DNA of 64,000 nt from Hippea sp. KM1 (GTDB taxonomy: Bacteria > Campylobacterota_A > Desulfurellia > Desulfurellales > Hippeaceae), in NCBI RefSeq assembly GCF_000526195.1, contig NZ_JAFP01000001.1:1622001-1686000 (forward strand), in the 5' to 3' direction. Shown here one piece after another: positions 9,401 to 16,738 of this stretch; the stretch's first letter is position 1; every line of letters starts with the position of its first letter. The notes beneath the pieces are model-generated. The model was given only the letters and a program-made list of their open reading frames with translations, ran no database searches and was not told the origin of the DNA. A program made the position numbers and the translations under genes.

Positions 9401-10595
9401 ACTGCCTTAGGTATTTCAGCGGCTCATAGTCCTTAGATGTGGGCAGATTCACCGACGGCTTTGTCAGATAGAACCGTTTATCCATTATCCACTGCTTCAG
9501 CGTCTCTGCCACCTTCATAGCACCCGAATAGCTCGACAGTGGCGATGCCGGCACCTTCTTTCCGTTAACCGTAATAAAACCGCTCTTGAGCTGTTTGTAG
9601 TTCGTTAAACCGTAATTGTTGTCTATCTTCAATGGATAATCGTGGCCGTAATCAAAGATATAGGCATCTATCTCCTCATCCCTAACCGATGTAAAGAAGG
9701 CCATCTCCTCATTCAGGATCGGTATGGGTATGCCTATGCCTATACTCAAAGAGACACCGTATCCCAAGATCGATGCCCCCCTGACAAATTCAGGACTCAT
9801 CCCCTTCATATCACCCATCACTGCTATCGCCCCAGCGCCGGTTTTTGGAACACCCCTTCTGTTTCTTTCCTCATCCGGGTTGTGCTGTGTGCCGTGATAG
9901 ATCACATACCCTATGCCACCACCAAGAAAAATCCTCGTGCCTATACCTATTGTCAGATAAAATGGATCATTCAAAAGCGGCGATAACTGACCCGCAGACG
10001 AATATGTGGCATTTGCAAAGTTGGGCTTCAACACACCCATATAGGTATAGACGGTTTTAGCCGTGGAGTTTACGGCAACCGAATAGTTCTGATAGGCGTT
10101 TCTTGGACTCATCAGCGTTGCCTGTCTCAAATCATCTATGGTTATCTCCATCTCTATATGCTTTGCCGGATAACAATCGGTGGTGTATCCCTCTGCCACA
10201 AGTTTTATCGGCCTTCTGGCTATCAAATCCTCTATCACATGCCCCCCGCCGTATTCAAACCTGCCCGGATGAACAGCATTTAATGGGTCTCCCTCCTTTA
10301 CAGCCGTTGCACCTAAATAACAATCCACCGCTGCAATTGCTCCATATGCCTCAACATCGTTTAGCCAAACCTTCGAGGCCTTTATCTTGGGCGATGTATG
10401 GCCGAAGTTTAAAAGCGCACCGCTTGAGCACATGGTTCCAAATGTGCCTGTGGTCACCACATCAACCTTCCTGGCGGCCCCAACAAAGCCCTCCCTTTCA
10501 ACTATATCTATCATCTCCTCGGCATTTACAACAACGGCCTCGCCCCTCTTTATCTTTTCGTTAATCTCCTCTATGGTCTTATTCACCTCAAACAC
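9384..10595 (-). CDS. DUF39/COG1900 homocysteine biosynthesis protein
   Basis: 403 aa from the chosen GTG start. This is the catalytic candidate of the pathway that converts aspartate semialdehyde to homocysteine without homoserine activation. It has VVTTGTFGTMCSSGALLNFGHTSP with a conserved Cys, DCYLGATA, GGGHVIEDLIA, and a glycine-rich RIFLGGGIGYVIYHGTQH. Unlike some archaeal homologues there is no CBS pair at the C-terminus; the ferredoxin partner is separate. The start is GTG at 10595 because GGAGG lies 7 bases upstream; an in-frame ATG at 10631 would add 12 poorly fitting residues. First gene of the operon, with a promoter at 10629-10657. Confidence 0.88.
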   Translation of the reverse strand: MFEVNKTIEEINEKIKRGEAVVVNAEEMIDIVEREGFVGAARKVDVVTTGTFGTMCSSGALLNFGHTSPKIKASKVWLNDVEAYGAIAAVDCYLGATAVKEGDPLNAVHPGRFEYGGGHVIEDLIARRPIKLVAEGYTTDCYPAKHIEMEITIDDLRQATLMSPRNAYQNYSVAVNSTAKTVYTYMGVLKPNFANATYSSAGQLSPLLNDPFYLTIGIGTRIFLGGGIGYVIYHGTQHNPDEERNRRGVPKTGAGAIAVMGDMKGMSPEFVRGASILGYGVSLSIGIGIPIPILNEEMAFFTSVRDEEIDAYIFDYGHDYPLKIDNNYGLTNYKQLKSGFITVNGKKVPASPLSSYSGAMKVAETLKQWIMDKRFYLTKPSVNLPTSKDYEPLKYLRQYEKGL

Positions 10596-10628
10596 GCCAG
10601 AACCTCCACACCAATTGATTGAACAAAA

Positions 10629-10657
10629 CAAATACCACTAAAATTATCCAAAGTCAA
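10629..10657 (-). promoter_or_regulatory. Promoter of the homocysteine triad
   Basis: On the minus strand TTGACT (10652-10657), 17 bases, then TATTTG (10629-10634). The predicted leader of about 27 nt carries GGAGG. Its -35 box is only 4 bases from the -35 box of the divergent lipoprotein promoter. Confidence 0.55.
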
Positions 10658-10661
10658 CCGC

Positions 10662-10690
10662 TTGCACCCGCCGCTTTGTGGGTGTAATAT
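10662..10690 (+). promoter_or_regulatory. Promoter of the lipoprotein gene
   Basis: TTGCAC (10662-10667), a 17-base spacer, TAATAT (10685-10690), then AAAGGAGG before the ATG at 10712. Confidence 0.55.
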
Positions 10691-10711
10691 TACCCAAAAA
10701 GGAGGCAAGAT

Positions 10712-11092
10712 ATGTGGGCCCTGCTCATGCTTCTAATCATAAGTGGGTGCAGTCCGAAAAACCTAACTAAACAGACAGACCACCCAATGGTCATATCGCC
10801 CAAAAGCGGGGCTGTCTGGATGGAAACCTATAGCTATAAGATCCGATGGAAAGGCATAGAACATGGCAATGTTTGCATTGCGATCCTGCTTGGGGGTAAG
10901 GATAAAGGCATAATAAATGACTGCAAAACCCCAGCACAAAGGGGTGTCTTTATCTGGAAGATACCCAGGGGCTTTGTCAGCTACTTCGGTATCAACAAAG
11001 AAGACAAGGCAAGGGTGGTGATATTCACCAAAACCAATCAAGATATAGAGATATTCAGCGATTACTTCACAATCTCAAAGCCATCCAATTGA
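10712..11092 (+). CDS. Small lipoprotein with a Kre9/KNH-like Ig fold
   Basis: 126 aa. The N-terminus is a lipoprotein signal (MWALLMLLIISGC) with lipobox ISGC and lipidated Cys at residue 13. The mature part reads PMVISPKSGAVWMETYSYKIRWKG. The spacing of P-x-x-G-x-x-W and Y-x-I-x-W resembles the Ig-like domain of Kre9/KNH proteins and other bacterial surface lipoproteins. It therefore probably sits on the periplasmic face of a membrane. Function unknown. It is monocistronic or read through into the next gene, whose promoter overlaps its stop codon. Confidence 0.72.
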   Translation: MWALLMLLIISGCSPKNLTKQTDHPMVISPKSGAVWMETYSYKIRWKGIEHGNVCIAILLGGKDKGIINDCKTPAQRGVFIWKIPRGFVSYFGINKEDKARVVIFTKTNQDIEIFSDYFTISKPSN

Positions 11093-11116
11093 AAAGTTGG
11101 GCTTTTGTGCTATACT
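11089..11116 (+). promoter_or_regulatory. Promoter of the YggS-family gene
   Basis: TTGAAA (11089-11094) overlaps the TGA of the lipoprotein gene. A 16-base spacer and TATACT (11111-11116) follow. Confidence 0.6.
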
Positions 11117-11137
11117 TAGCCAAAAAGAGGTGAACTT

Positions 11138-11809
11138 ATGTCCATTAAAGAGAAAACAGAGGCACTCCTTAAAGAAATACCGCAGGGCGTAATAGTGGAG
11201 GCTGCGGCTAAAACAAGAACGGCTGAGGAGATACTGCAAGCAATAGAGGGGGGCATAACGGTAATCGGCCAGAACTATATAAGGGATTTAAAAGCCGTAT
11301 ACGACAAAATCGGTGCAAGGGTTAAATGGCACTTTATAGGCTCTGTAAGAAACCAAAAGAACGAATTATTCAGGGCGAAATACCTAAAAATCATAGACAT
11401 GATCGAAACAATAGACAACCTCGACGATGCAGAGAAACTGAACAAAAGATGCAAGACCATATCGAAGGTCATGCCCGTTTTGATTGAGATAAACTCAGCC
11501 GAGGAGCCGCAGAAGAGCGGCGTTATGCCCGATGATGCCATAGAGCTAATAAAAAGCATAAGCAGTCTTGATTACATACGCATAGAAGGGCTTATGACCA
11601 TGGGAAAGGCCACCGAAACACCCGAGGATGCACGGATTTATTTTAGGCTAACCAGGCAGATCTTTGAGGAGGTTAAGCGATTGGGCATCGATAATGTAAA
11701 CATGAAATACCTATCTATGGGCATGACAGACACATACAAGATCGCAATAGAGGAAGGGGCAAATATCGTAAGGATAGGCACGGCTATATTCGGACCCCGC
11801 AAGGCTTGA
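11138..11809 (+). CDS. YggS/PLPBP-family pyridoxal-phosphate homeostasis protein
   Basis: A 223-aa single-domain PLP protein of the alanine-racemase N-terminal barrel type. It keeps free PLP in check and affects amino-acid pools; no catalytic activity is established for the family. Lys in VEAAAKTRTAEEI (near residue 26) is the expected Schiff-base residue. KWHFIGSVRNQKN matches the family W-H-F-I-G-x-x-Q-x-N-K motif, and GLMTMGKATE and LSMGMTDTYKIAIEEGANIVRIGTAIFG match the C-terminal phosphate-binding part. The usual G-E-N-x-x-(Q/E) segment reads GQNYIRD, a divergent variant. It has its own promoter and a ribosome site AGAGGTG. Confidence 0.87.
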   Translation: MSIKEKTEALLKEIPQGVIVEAAAKTRTAEEILQAIEGGITVIGQNYIRDLKAVYDKIGARVKWHFIGSVRNQKNELFRAKYLKIIDMIETIDNLDDAEKLNKRCKTISKVMPVLIEINSAEEPQKSGVMPDDAIELIKSISSLDYIRIEGLMTMGKATETPEDARIYFRLTRQIFEEVKRLGIDNVNMKYLSMGMTDTYKIAIEEGANIVRIGTAIFGPRKA

Positions 11810-11834
11810 TTTTGTTCATATTTGAGTGTATCTT
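11806..11834 (+). promoter_or_regulatory. Promoter of the NAD-salvage pair
   Basis: TTGATT (11806-11811), a 17-base spacer and TATCTT (11829-11834), followed by TTGGAGGTG before the ATG at 11857. Confidence 0.5.
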
Positions 11835-11856
11835 TGCCACTGATTGGAGGTGAATT

Positions 11857-12372
11857 ATGGAAGAGGCCGTATTGGTTGTGGATATGCTGAACGATTTTAC
11901 CCTTGATGGTGCCCCTTTAAAGGTCGAAGAGAATGCCAGGATAATTCCCAACATAAAAGAGTTATTGGACAAAAAAAGAAAAGACGGTGCAGCAGTGATT
12001 TATGTGTGCGATGCACACACAGAGGACGATAAGGAGTTCAACATATGGCCCAAACACTGCGTCAAAGGCACAGAAGGTGCTAAGGTGGTGGATGAACTAA
12101 AACCGCAAGAGGGCGATTTTGTGGTGGAGAAGACCACATACGACGGCTTTTACAACACAGAGCTGGACAGTCTTTTAAAGCAACTCGGCATCAAAAAGCT
12201 CACCATTACGGGCTGCGTTATAAACATCTGCATAATGTATACGGCATCCAGCGCCGTTTTAAGGGGATATGAGGTGGAAATACCACTAAATTGCGTCTCC
12301 GCATTGGACGATGCATCCAGGGAGTGTGCAATCGCACAGTTTAAAAATGTTCTCAATGTGAAATTAACATAG
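11857..12372 (+). CDS. pncA: Nicotinamidase-like cysteine hydrolase
   Basis: A 171-aa isochorismatase-superfamily hydrolase. The catalytic triad is visible: Asp9 in VVDMLNDF, Lys92 in VVEKTTYDGF and Cys120 in TGCVINICI. The metal-binding set Asp52, His54 and His67 (CDAH...KHC) marks the nicotinamidase branch, which deamidates nicotinamide to nicotinate. The next gene, 14 bases downstream, is nicotinate phosphoribosyltransferase, which would use that product, so the pair forms a two-step NAD salvage route. The ribosome site is GGAGGTG. The alternative, another amidohydrolase of the family, is less likely given the neighbour. Confidence 0.88.
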   Translation: MEEAVLVVDMLNDFTLDGAPLKVEENARIIPNIKELLDKKRKDGAAVIYVCDAHTEDDKEFNIWPKHCVKGTEGAKVVDELKPQEGDFVVEKTTYDGFYNTELDSLLKQLGIKKLTITGCVINICIMYTASSAVLRGYEVEIPLNCVSALDDASRECAIAQFKNVLNVKLT

Positions 12373-12385
12373 AAGGAGAAGCGGT

Positions 12386-13534
12386 ATGTATATAGCCGAT
12401 GAATCAACAATAAAATCCGGCAGGGTTACGGATGTCTATTTTGAAAGGGCGCTTGAGGTAATAGGCGCAAAGGGCCTTGATAAAACGGTAAAGGCCGAGA
12501 TAACGGTGAAAGGGTTGCCAGAGGGTTATGATTGGGCCGTATTTTGTGGCCTTGAAGAGGTGTTGGAGCTACTGGAGGGCAAACAGGTTAACCTCAGGGC
12601 TGTGCCCGAAGGCACCGTATTTAAGGAGAATCAACCGGTTATAGAGATAGAGGGTAAATATTCGGAATTTGCCGTTTATGAGACGGCTATTCTGGGTTTT
12701 TTGTGTGAGGAGTCGGGTGTTGCAACAAAGGCTGCAAGGATGAAGAAGGCTGCAGGCGGCAAAACCGTTCTATCCTTCGGGGCAAGGAGGATGCATCCAG
12801 CCGTTGCACCTGCCATAGAAAGAGCTGCATATATAGGCGGATGCGACGGTTTCTCAACTGTTGCGGCTGGAGACATACTCGGCATAAACCCATCCGGCAC
12901 CATGCCACACTCCTTGATGCTCCTTGTGGGTGATACACTCAAGGCAGCAGAGTATTTTGATGAGGTGGTAAGCAGTAATGTCCCCAGGGTTGTTTTGATA
13001 GACACATACGGCGATGAGAAGTTCGAATCGATCAGGGTGGCAGAAAGACTCAACAAGAGGCTCAACGGCATAAGACTGGATACCCCATCATCAAGAAGGG
13101 GCAATATGAGGAAGATATTGGAGGAGCTCAGGTGGGAGTTAAACCTGAGGGGCTTTAGCCATGTTCAACTGTTTGTTAGCGGCGGTCTGGATGAGGAAAA
13201 GATCAAAGAGATAGCCGATGTGGCCGACGGTTTCGGTGTGGGCACCAGTATAAGCAATGCGCCAACAATCGACTTTTCTATGGATATAGTCGAGATAGAG
13301 GGAAAACCCGTGGCAAAGAAGGGCAAGATGTCGGGCTCAAAAAGCTTTCTAAGGTGCAATAAATGCTTCTTAAGCAACATCACACCCTACACAACATCAC
13401 AAATTGAGTGCAGCTGCGGTGGGGTTATGGAGGACCTGCTCACCTATAGGATAAGAAACGGCAAGCTAATCTATGAGTTTGAGGATGTGAAAACCATAAA
13501 GGATAGATGCTTCAGGGAGCTAAGACATGTATAG
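12386..13534 (+). CDS. pncB: Nicotinate phosphoribosyltransferase, archaeal-type with zinc ribbon
   Basis: Makes nicotinate mononucleotide from nicotinate and PRPP. The 382-aa protein has AVYETAILGFLCEESGVATKA, the conserved SFGARRMHPA motif, GGCDGFSTVAAG with the PRPP-site SGTMPHSLML, LDTPSSRRGN, and the phosphate-binding segment VSGGLDEEKI...VGTSISNAP. A C-terminal extension carries a CxxC...CxC set (LRCNKC, IECSCGG), probably a zinc ribbon as in the short archaeal enzymes, unlike E. coli PncB. It follows the nicotinamidase gene with AGAAGGAG before its ATG, and its last 8 bases overlap the tatD-like gene. Confidence 0.92.
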   Translation: MYIADESTIKSGRVTDVYFERALEVIGAKGLDKTVKAEITVKGLPEGYDWAVFCGLEEVLELLEGKQVNLRAVPEGTVFKENQPVIEIEGKYSEFAVYETAILGFLCEESGVATKAARMKKAAGGKTVLSFGARRMHPAVAPAIERAAYIGGCDGFSTVAAGDILGINPSGTMPHSLMLLVGDTLKAAEYFDEVVSSNVPRVVLIDTYGDEKFESIRVAERLNKRLNGIRLDTPSSRRGNMRKILEELRWELNLRGFSHVQLFVSGGLDEEKIKEIADVADGFGVGTSISNAPTIDFSMDIVEIEGKPVAKKGKMSGSKSFLRCNKCFLSNITPYTTSQIECSCGGVMEDLLTYRIRNGKLIYEFEDVKTIKDRCFRELRHV

Positions 13535-14294
13535 AATCATCGACACGCACTGCCACATAGACATGGAGGAGTTTAACAAGGACAGGGATGAGCTAATAAA
13601 GCAGAGCAAAGCAGGTGGTGTGGATGCCATACTGGTTCCTGCTGTTGAGCCTGACGATTTTGAGAGGGAGTTTGAGCTAACCCAAGCATACGATATCGTC
13701 TATCAGATGGTGGGCATACATCCGCATGAGGCAAAAAAGGCCACGCAGGATGCGTTTGATAAGGCTATTGAATATCTGAGCAAAAATAAGTGTGTCGGTG
13801 TTGGCGAGATTGGACTCGATTATTACTATGAACACTCACCCAGAGAGATACAAAAGAGGGTATTTGACAGCTTTTTGGATATTGCAATAGAAAACGACAT
13901 GCCCGTCTCCATCCACTGCAGGGAGGCCGAAGAAGACCTAATCGATATAATAAAATCAAAGAGGGGTTTAAGGGGCGTTATACACTGCTTCAGCGGCAAC
14001 GACAAACTCCTAAAAGCAGGGCTCGATATGGGCCTGTATTTTGGCATAGGCGGCATCTTGACCTTTAAGAAATCCACTCTAAAGGATGTTGTTAAATATA
14101 TACCGCTTGAGTTTATTGTGTTTGAAACCGACGCACCCTATTTAGCGCCCGTTCCAAAAAGGGGCAAAAGAAACGAACCGCTATACATAAGGTTTGTAAT
14201 AGAAAAACTAAGCGAAATCCTAAAGAAAGACCAACAAGAGATAGCCGACATAGCATACAACAACGCCTTGTCGGTTTTTAGGTTAAACCTTTAG
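13527..14294 (+). CDS. tatD: TatD-family metal-dependent hydrolase/DNase
   Basis: A 255-aa TIM-barrel metallohydrolase. The N-terminal DTHCHIDMEEF supplies two metal-binding His residues, VGEIGLDYYYEHSP the bridging Glu, VSIHCREAEED and VIHCFSGN further His ligands, and FETDAPYLAP the catalytic Asp. Family members are 3'-5' DNases or tRNA-quality-control/repair nucleases. It overlaps the preceding gene by 8 bases and ends convergently, overlapping the PAP2 gene by 17 bases. It is translationally coupled to the NAD-salvage pair, but no functional link is known. Confidence 0.93.
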   Translation: MYRIIDTHCHIDMEEFNKDRDELIKQSKAGGVDAILVPAVEPDDFEREFELTQAYDIVYQMVGIHPHEAKKATQDAFDKAIEYLSKNKCVGVGEIGLDYYYEHSPREIQKRVFDSFLDIAIENDMPVSIHCREAEEDLIDIIKSKRGLRGVIHCFSGNDKLLKAGLDMGLYFGIGGILTFKKSTLKDVVKYIPLEFIVFETDAPYLAPVPKRGKRNEPLYIRFVIEKLSEILKKDQQEIADIAYNNALSVFRLNL

Positions 14295-15129
14295 GATAGA
14301 AGATGGCCTTTGACACAAAATAGACCACAAAGGCCACAACAACACCGCTTACCACATCTGCAAAATAGTGATACCTCAAAACCAATGTCGCCAATATCAG
14401 CGATAGGACCACAGGCAGAATAATAAGGGCCATCTTTCTGTTTTCATCCCAAAACAGAAGCACAACAAGGAGAGATATCTCGGTATGGCCACTGGGGAAG
14501 CAGTCCTGCTTTATGTGTTCAAGCGCATTGAGCAGAGGATGAACCACATTGAAGATAACACCACCGTTTAACGGCATATTGGCCAAATAATCCAACGAAT
14601 ATCGAGGGCCTATGGCCGGTAAGAATATGTATCCCAAATAAGACAGATAATAACCCAAAGACAGGGCAAACAGGCTATAACTCAACCGCTTTATCTTATT
14701 TTTTGAATAGAAATAATAGATAACAAAAAACGGCAAAACATAGTAAGACAGATACGAAAGCTGCAGGTAATCCACAATCCATTTAACATTAAATACATTG
14801 AATATCAAGGCTGCATCCTTACCCAAAATAAGCCTATCAAGCTCTATCAAGATGTAATCCTTGTTATGCGGGTTTATGTAAGGCACTATAAACCCCAAAG
14901 ACTCAAATACAAAGCCGATGAATATATATGGATAGAAATACCTCAACAGCCTTATAATGCGGTTGTGTGTTTCGTTATAGATGAGGAACACGCTAAAGGA
15001 TATGATACCCACATACATGGAAACTATAATCCACGGCTGGGGGATGCTGCTTGTGTTGATCACAACCAACACAAGCATAAATAGATAGAAACCCAAATTT
15101 ATATAATCGAATAGCCTGATATTCTTCAT
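14278..15129 (-). CDS. PAP2-superfamily membrane phosphatase
   Basis: A 283-aa polytopic membrane protein with about 6-8 segments. The type-2 phosphatidic acid phosphatase signature appears as GPRYSL, then FPSGHTEISL (catalytic His), then LRYHYFADVVSG (second His and Asp). The arrangement resembles the AUR1/inositol-phosphorylceramide-synthase-like branch. It probably dephosphorylates or transfers a lipid phosphate head group on the outer face of the cytoplasmic membrane. Its ATG overlaps the stop of the upstream diacylglycerol-kinase-like gene (4 bases), suggesting paired roles in lipid phosphate turnover. The substrate is unknown. Confidence 0.88.
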   Translation of the reverse strand: MKNIRLFDYINLGFYLFMLVLVVINTSSIPQPWIIVSMYVGIISFSVFLIYNETHNRIIRLLRYFYPYIFIGFVFESLGFIVPYINPHNKDYILIELDRLILGKDAALIFNVFNVKWIVDYLQLSYLSYYVLPFFVIYYFYSKNKIKRLSYSLFALSLGYYLSYLGYIFLPAIGPRYSLDYLANMPLNGGVIFNVVHPLLNALEHIKQDCFPSGHTEISLLVVLLFWDENRKMALIILPVVLSLILATLVLRYHYFADVVSGVVVAFVVYFVSKAIFYPKGLT

Positions 15130-15971
15130 ACTATAAGCTCGATCTCTTTTCCTGGACTAATCACAACGCTGTCTGAGAAGAACTCATCCCCGTCGATCTG
15201 GGCTTTAAAATCACCCCTAACCACTATAGGCCCCTTAGTTATAATGTGCCTAACAAACGGCGGCTCTATCCTATGCAGGCCGCTGAATATGGCAAGATTG
15301 TAATACGGCAGGGATACAGCCCTGTTTTTGCACTCACACACCACAACATCAAACAAGCAAACAAAGGGGCTAACCTTATCGGATATGGTGAAATTGCCTG
15401 CGTATTTTCTTATCTTACTGACGATTACCCACAGAGCCGATACCTTATGGCCTTCTAATTCAACCTCAAAACACCCCTTCTTCAATAGGCCCTTAAGATA
15501 GGCTGAAACGCCTGCGCTAAAATAGGCAAATTTACCCGAGATTCGCTTCAGTTTTGGGCTTACACTATGCACACTCTCGGCATCAAAACCCAGGCCTGCC
15601 ATAAGCATAAAATGTTGCTTGTTTATCATGCCTGTATACGCCTTTTTTGACCTGCCCCTCTTTAAGGCCCTAACACCCCTATCCATGGATGGGCTGCCAA
15701 ATAGCTCTATGGCCAGAACATTGGTGGTTCCGGCAGGCAAAACGGCCAATCTGGTTTTGCCCAGGTTGGCATTTATTATCTCATTGACAATACCATCCCC
15801 TCCGTATGCCGCAATTGTATCGTATCTTGATGCTATCCTATTTGCAATAGCCGTCCCGTCCTTTGCCCTCTGGGTGAAGAAAACATCCGCCCCACCGATT
15901 TCAGAGACGATCCTCTTTAGTTGAACGGATGAGAAGTTGTGCGCATTGGGATTCGCTATTATCGCTATCAT
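15126..15971 (-). CDS. Diacylglycerol-kinase-family lipid kinase (YegS/BmrU-like)
   Basis: A 281-aa soluble lipid kinase. The N-terminus AIIANPNA is the family start, YGGDGIVNEIINAN is the ATP-binding GGDG motif, and AVLPAGTTNVLAIELF follows as usual. The C-terminal part has VRGDFKAQIDGDEF, the typical PxxxQxDGE-like segment that closes the catalytic site. It phosphorylates diacylglycerol or a related lipid. It sits between a metallo-beta-lactamase-fold gene (stop/start overlap of 4 bases) and the PAP2 phosphatase. The specific lipid cannot be read from sequence. Confidence 0.88.
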   Translation of the reverse strand: MIAIIANPNAHNFSSVQLKRIVSEIGGADVFFTQRAKDGTAIANRIASRYDTIAAYGGDGIVNEIINANLGKTRLAVLPAGTTNVLAIELFGSPSMDRGVRALKRGRSKKAYTGMINKQHFMLMAGLGFDAESVHSVSPKLKRISGKFAYFSAGVSAYLKGLLKKGCFEVELEGHKVSALWVIVSKIRKYAGNFTISDKVSPFVCLFDVVVCECKNRAVSLPYYNLAIFSGLHRIEPPFVRHIITKGPIVVRGDFKAQIDGDEFFSDSVVISPGKEIELIV

Positions 15972-16738
15972 AGCTCAACCACCATACCGTCGTATGCTGC
16001 CACCACATCCACGCCGGTTTCTGATGCAATCCGTTTTGCCACCTCCCACGGCTTCTCTTTCAAAAACGCCAGTCCAAAGTGGGTCATAATGAGCTTCTTT
16101 GGCCTATACCTTTCCAAAAACCTATAAACATCATCGGATGATAGGTGTTTAAAACCTGGGCGCCTGTGGCAGAATACCGTATTCATAATCACAATATCCG
16201 ACCTGTAAAACTCAGCCAGTTCATCGAAGTAAAGCGTGTCGGGGATAAATGCAAAGCTATGGGATCCAAAGGAAAAGACAGCCCCATAGGTCTCGGTCGT
16301 ATGGAGATGTTTTGCCTTAACCTCAATCTTAACGCCGTCCACCTCATAAGAGGAAAACTCGCTCTGGTTGATCAGCTGAAAATTCTTCCTGTTATAGCGC
16401 AAGATCACAGGATCGATTTCTGTTGCCTCATAGGGAGCAAGCACAACCCCCCGTTTCTTATGCCCCCCTTCGGTCATCGACTCTATAACGGCGTTTATAT
16501 CGGCCGAATGGTCCAGATGCCTGTGGCTTAGAAACACACAACTCAACGAGCTGGGATGAAGCTTGTGTTTTATCGCCTCAATTAGGGCACCAGGACCTGG
16601 ATCTATTGCAAACAGCTTACCGTTTAGCTTAAACCAGATGCCCCCAGATTTCCTTATCTGATTAAAGACGGTGAACCTGCCCCCGCCGGTGCCTAAGAAT
16701 ATCAACTGGTTGTTCGAGATCGTATTTATTCTGCCCAT
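15968..16738 (-). CDS. MBL-fold metallohydrolase
   Basis: A 256-aa metallo-beta-lactamase-fold protein. The zinc motif reads LSHRHLDHSADI (HxHxDH), an early segment reads FAIDPGPGALIEAI, and C-terminal ligands occur in VIMNTVFCHRRPGFKHLSSDD and KLIMTHFG. The layout is closest to the tRNase Z/beta-CASP-lacking phosphodiesterase-like group rather than glyoxalase II. The substrate is unknown. It overlaps mtaB by 13 bases and the lipid-kinase gene by 4 bases inside a long minus-strand operon. Confidence 0.85.
   Translation of the reverse strand: MGRINTISNNQLIFLGTGGGRFTVFNQIRKSGGIWFKLNGKLFAIDPGPGALIEAIKHKLHPSSLSCVFLSHRHLDHSADINAVIESMTEGGHKKRGVVLAPYEATEIDPVILRYNRKNFQLINQSEFSSYEVDGVKIEVKAKHLHTTETYGAVFSFGSHSFAFIPDTLYFDELAEFYRSDIVIMNTVFCHRRPGFKHLSSDDVYRFLERYRPKKLIMTHFGLAFLKEKPWEVAKRIASETGVDVVAAYDGMVVEL

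Noticed and set aside
9642-10641. Several plus-strand frames across the DUF39 gene
   Set aside because: They are His/Cys/Pro-rich shadow translations with no ribosome sites; the minus strand has a full-length conserved gene.
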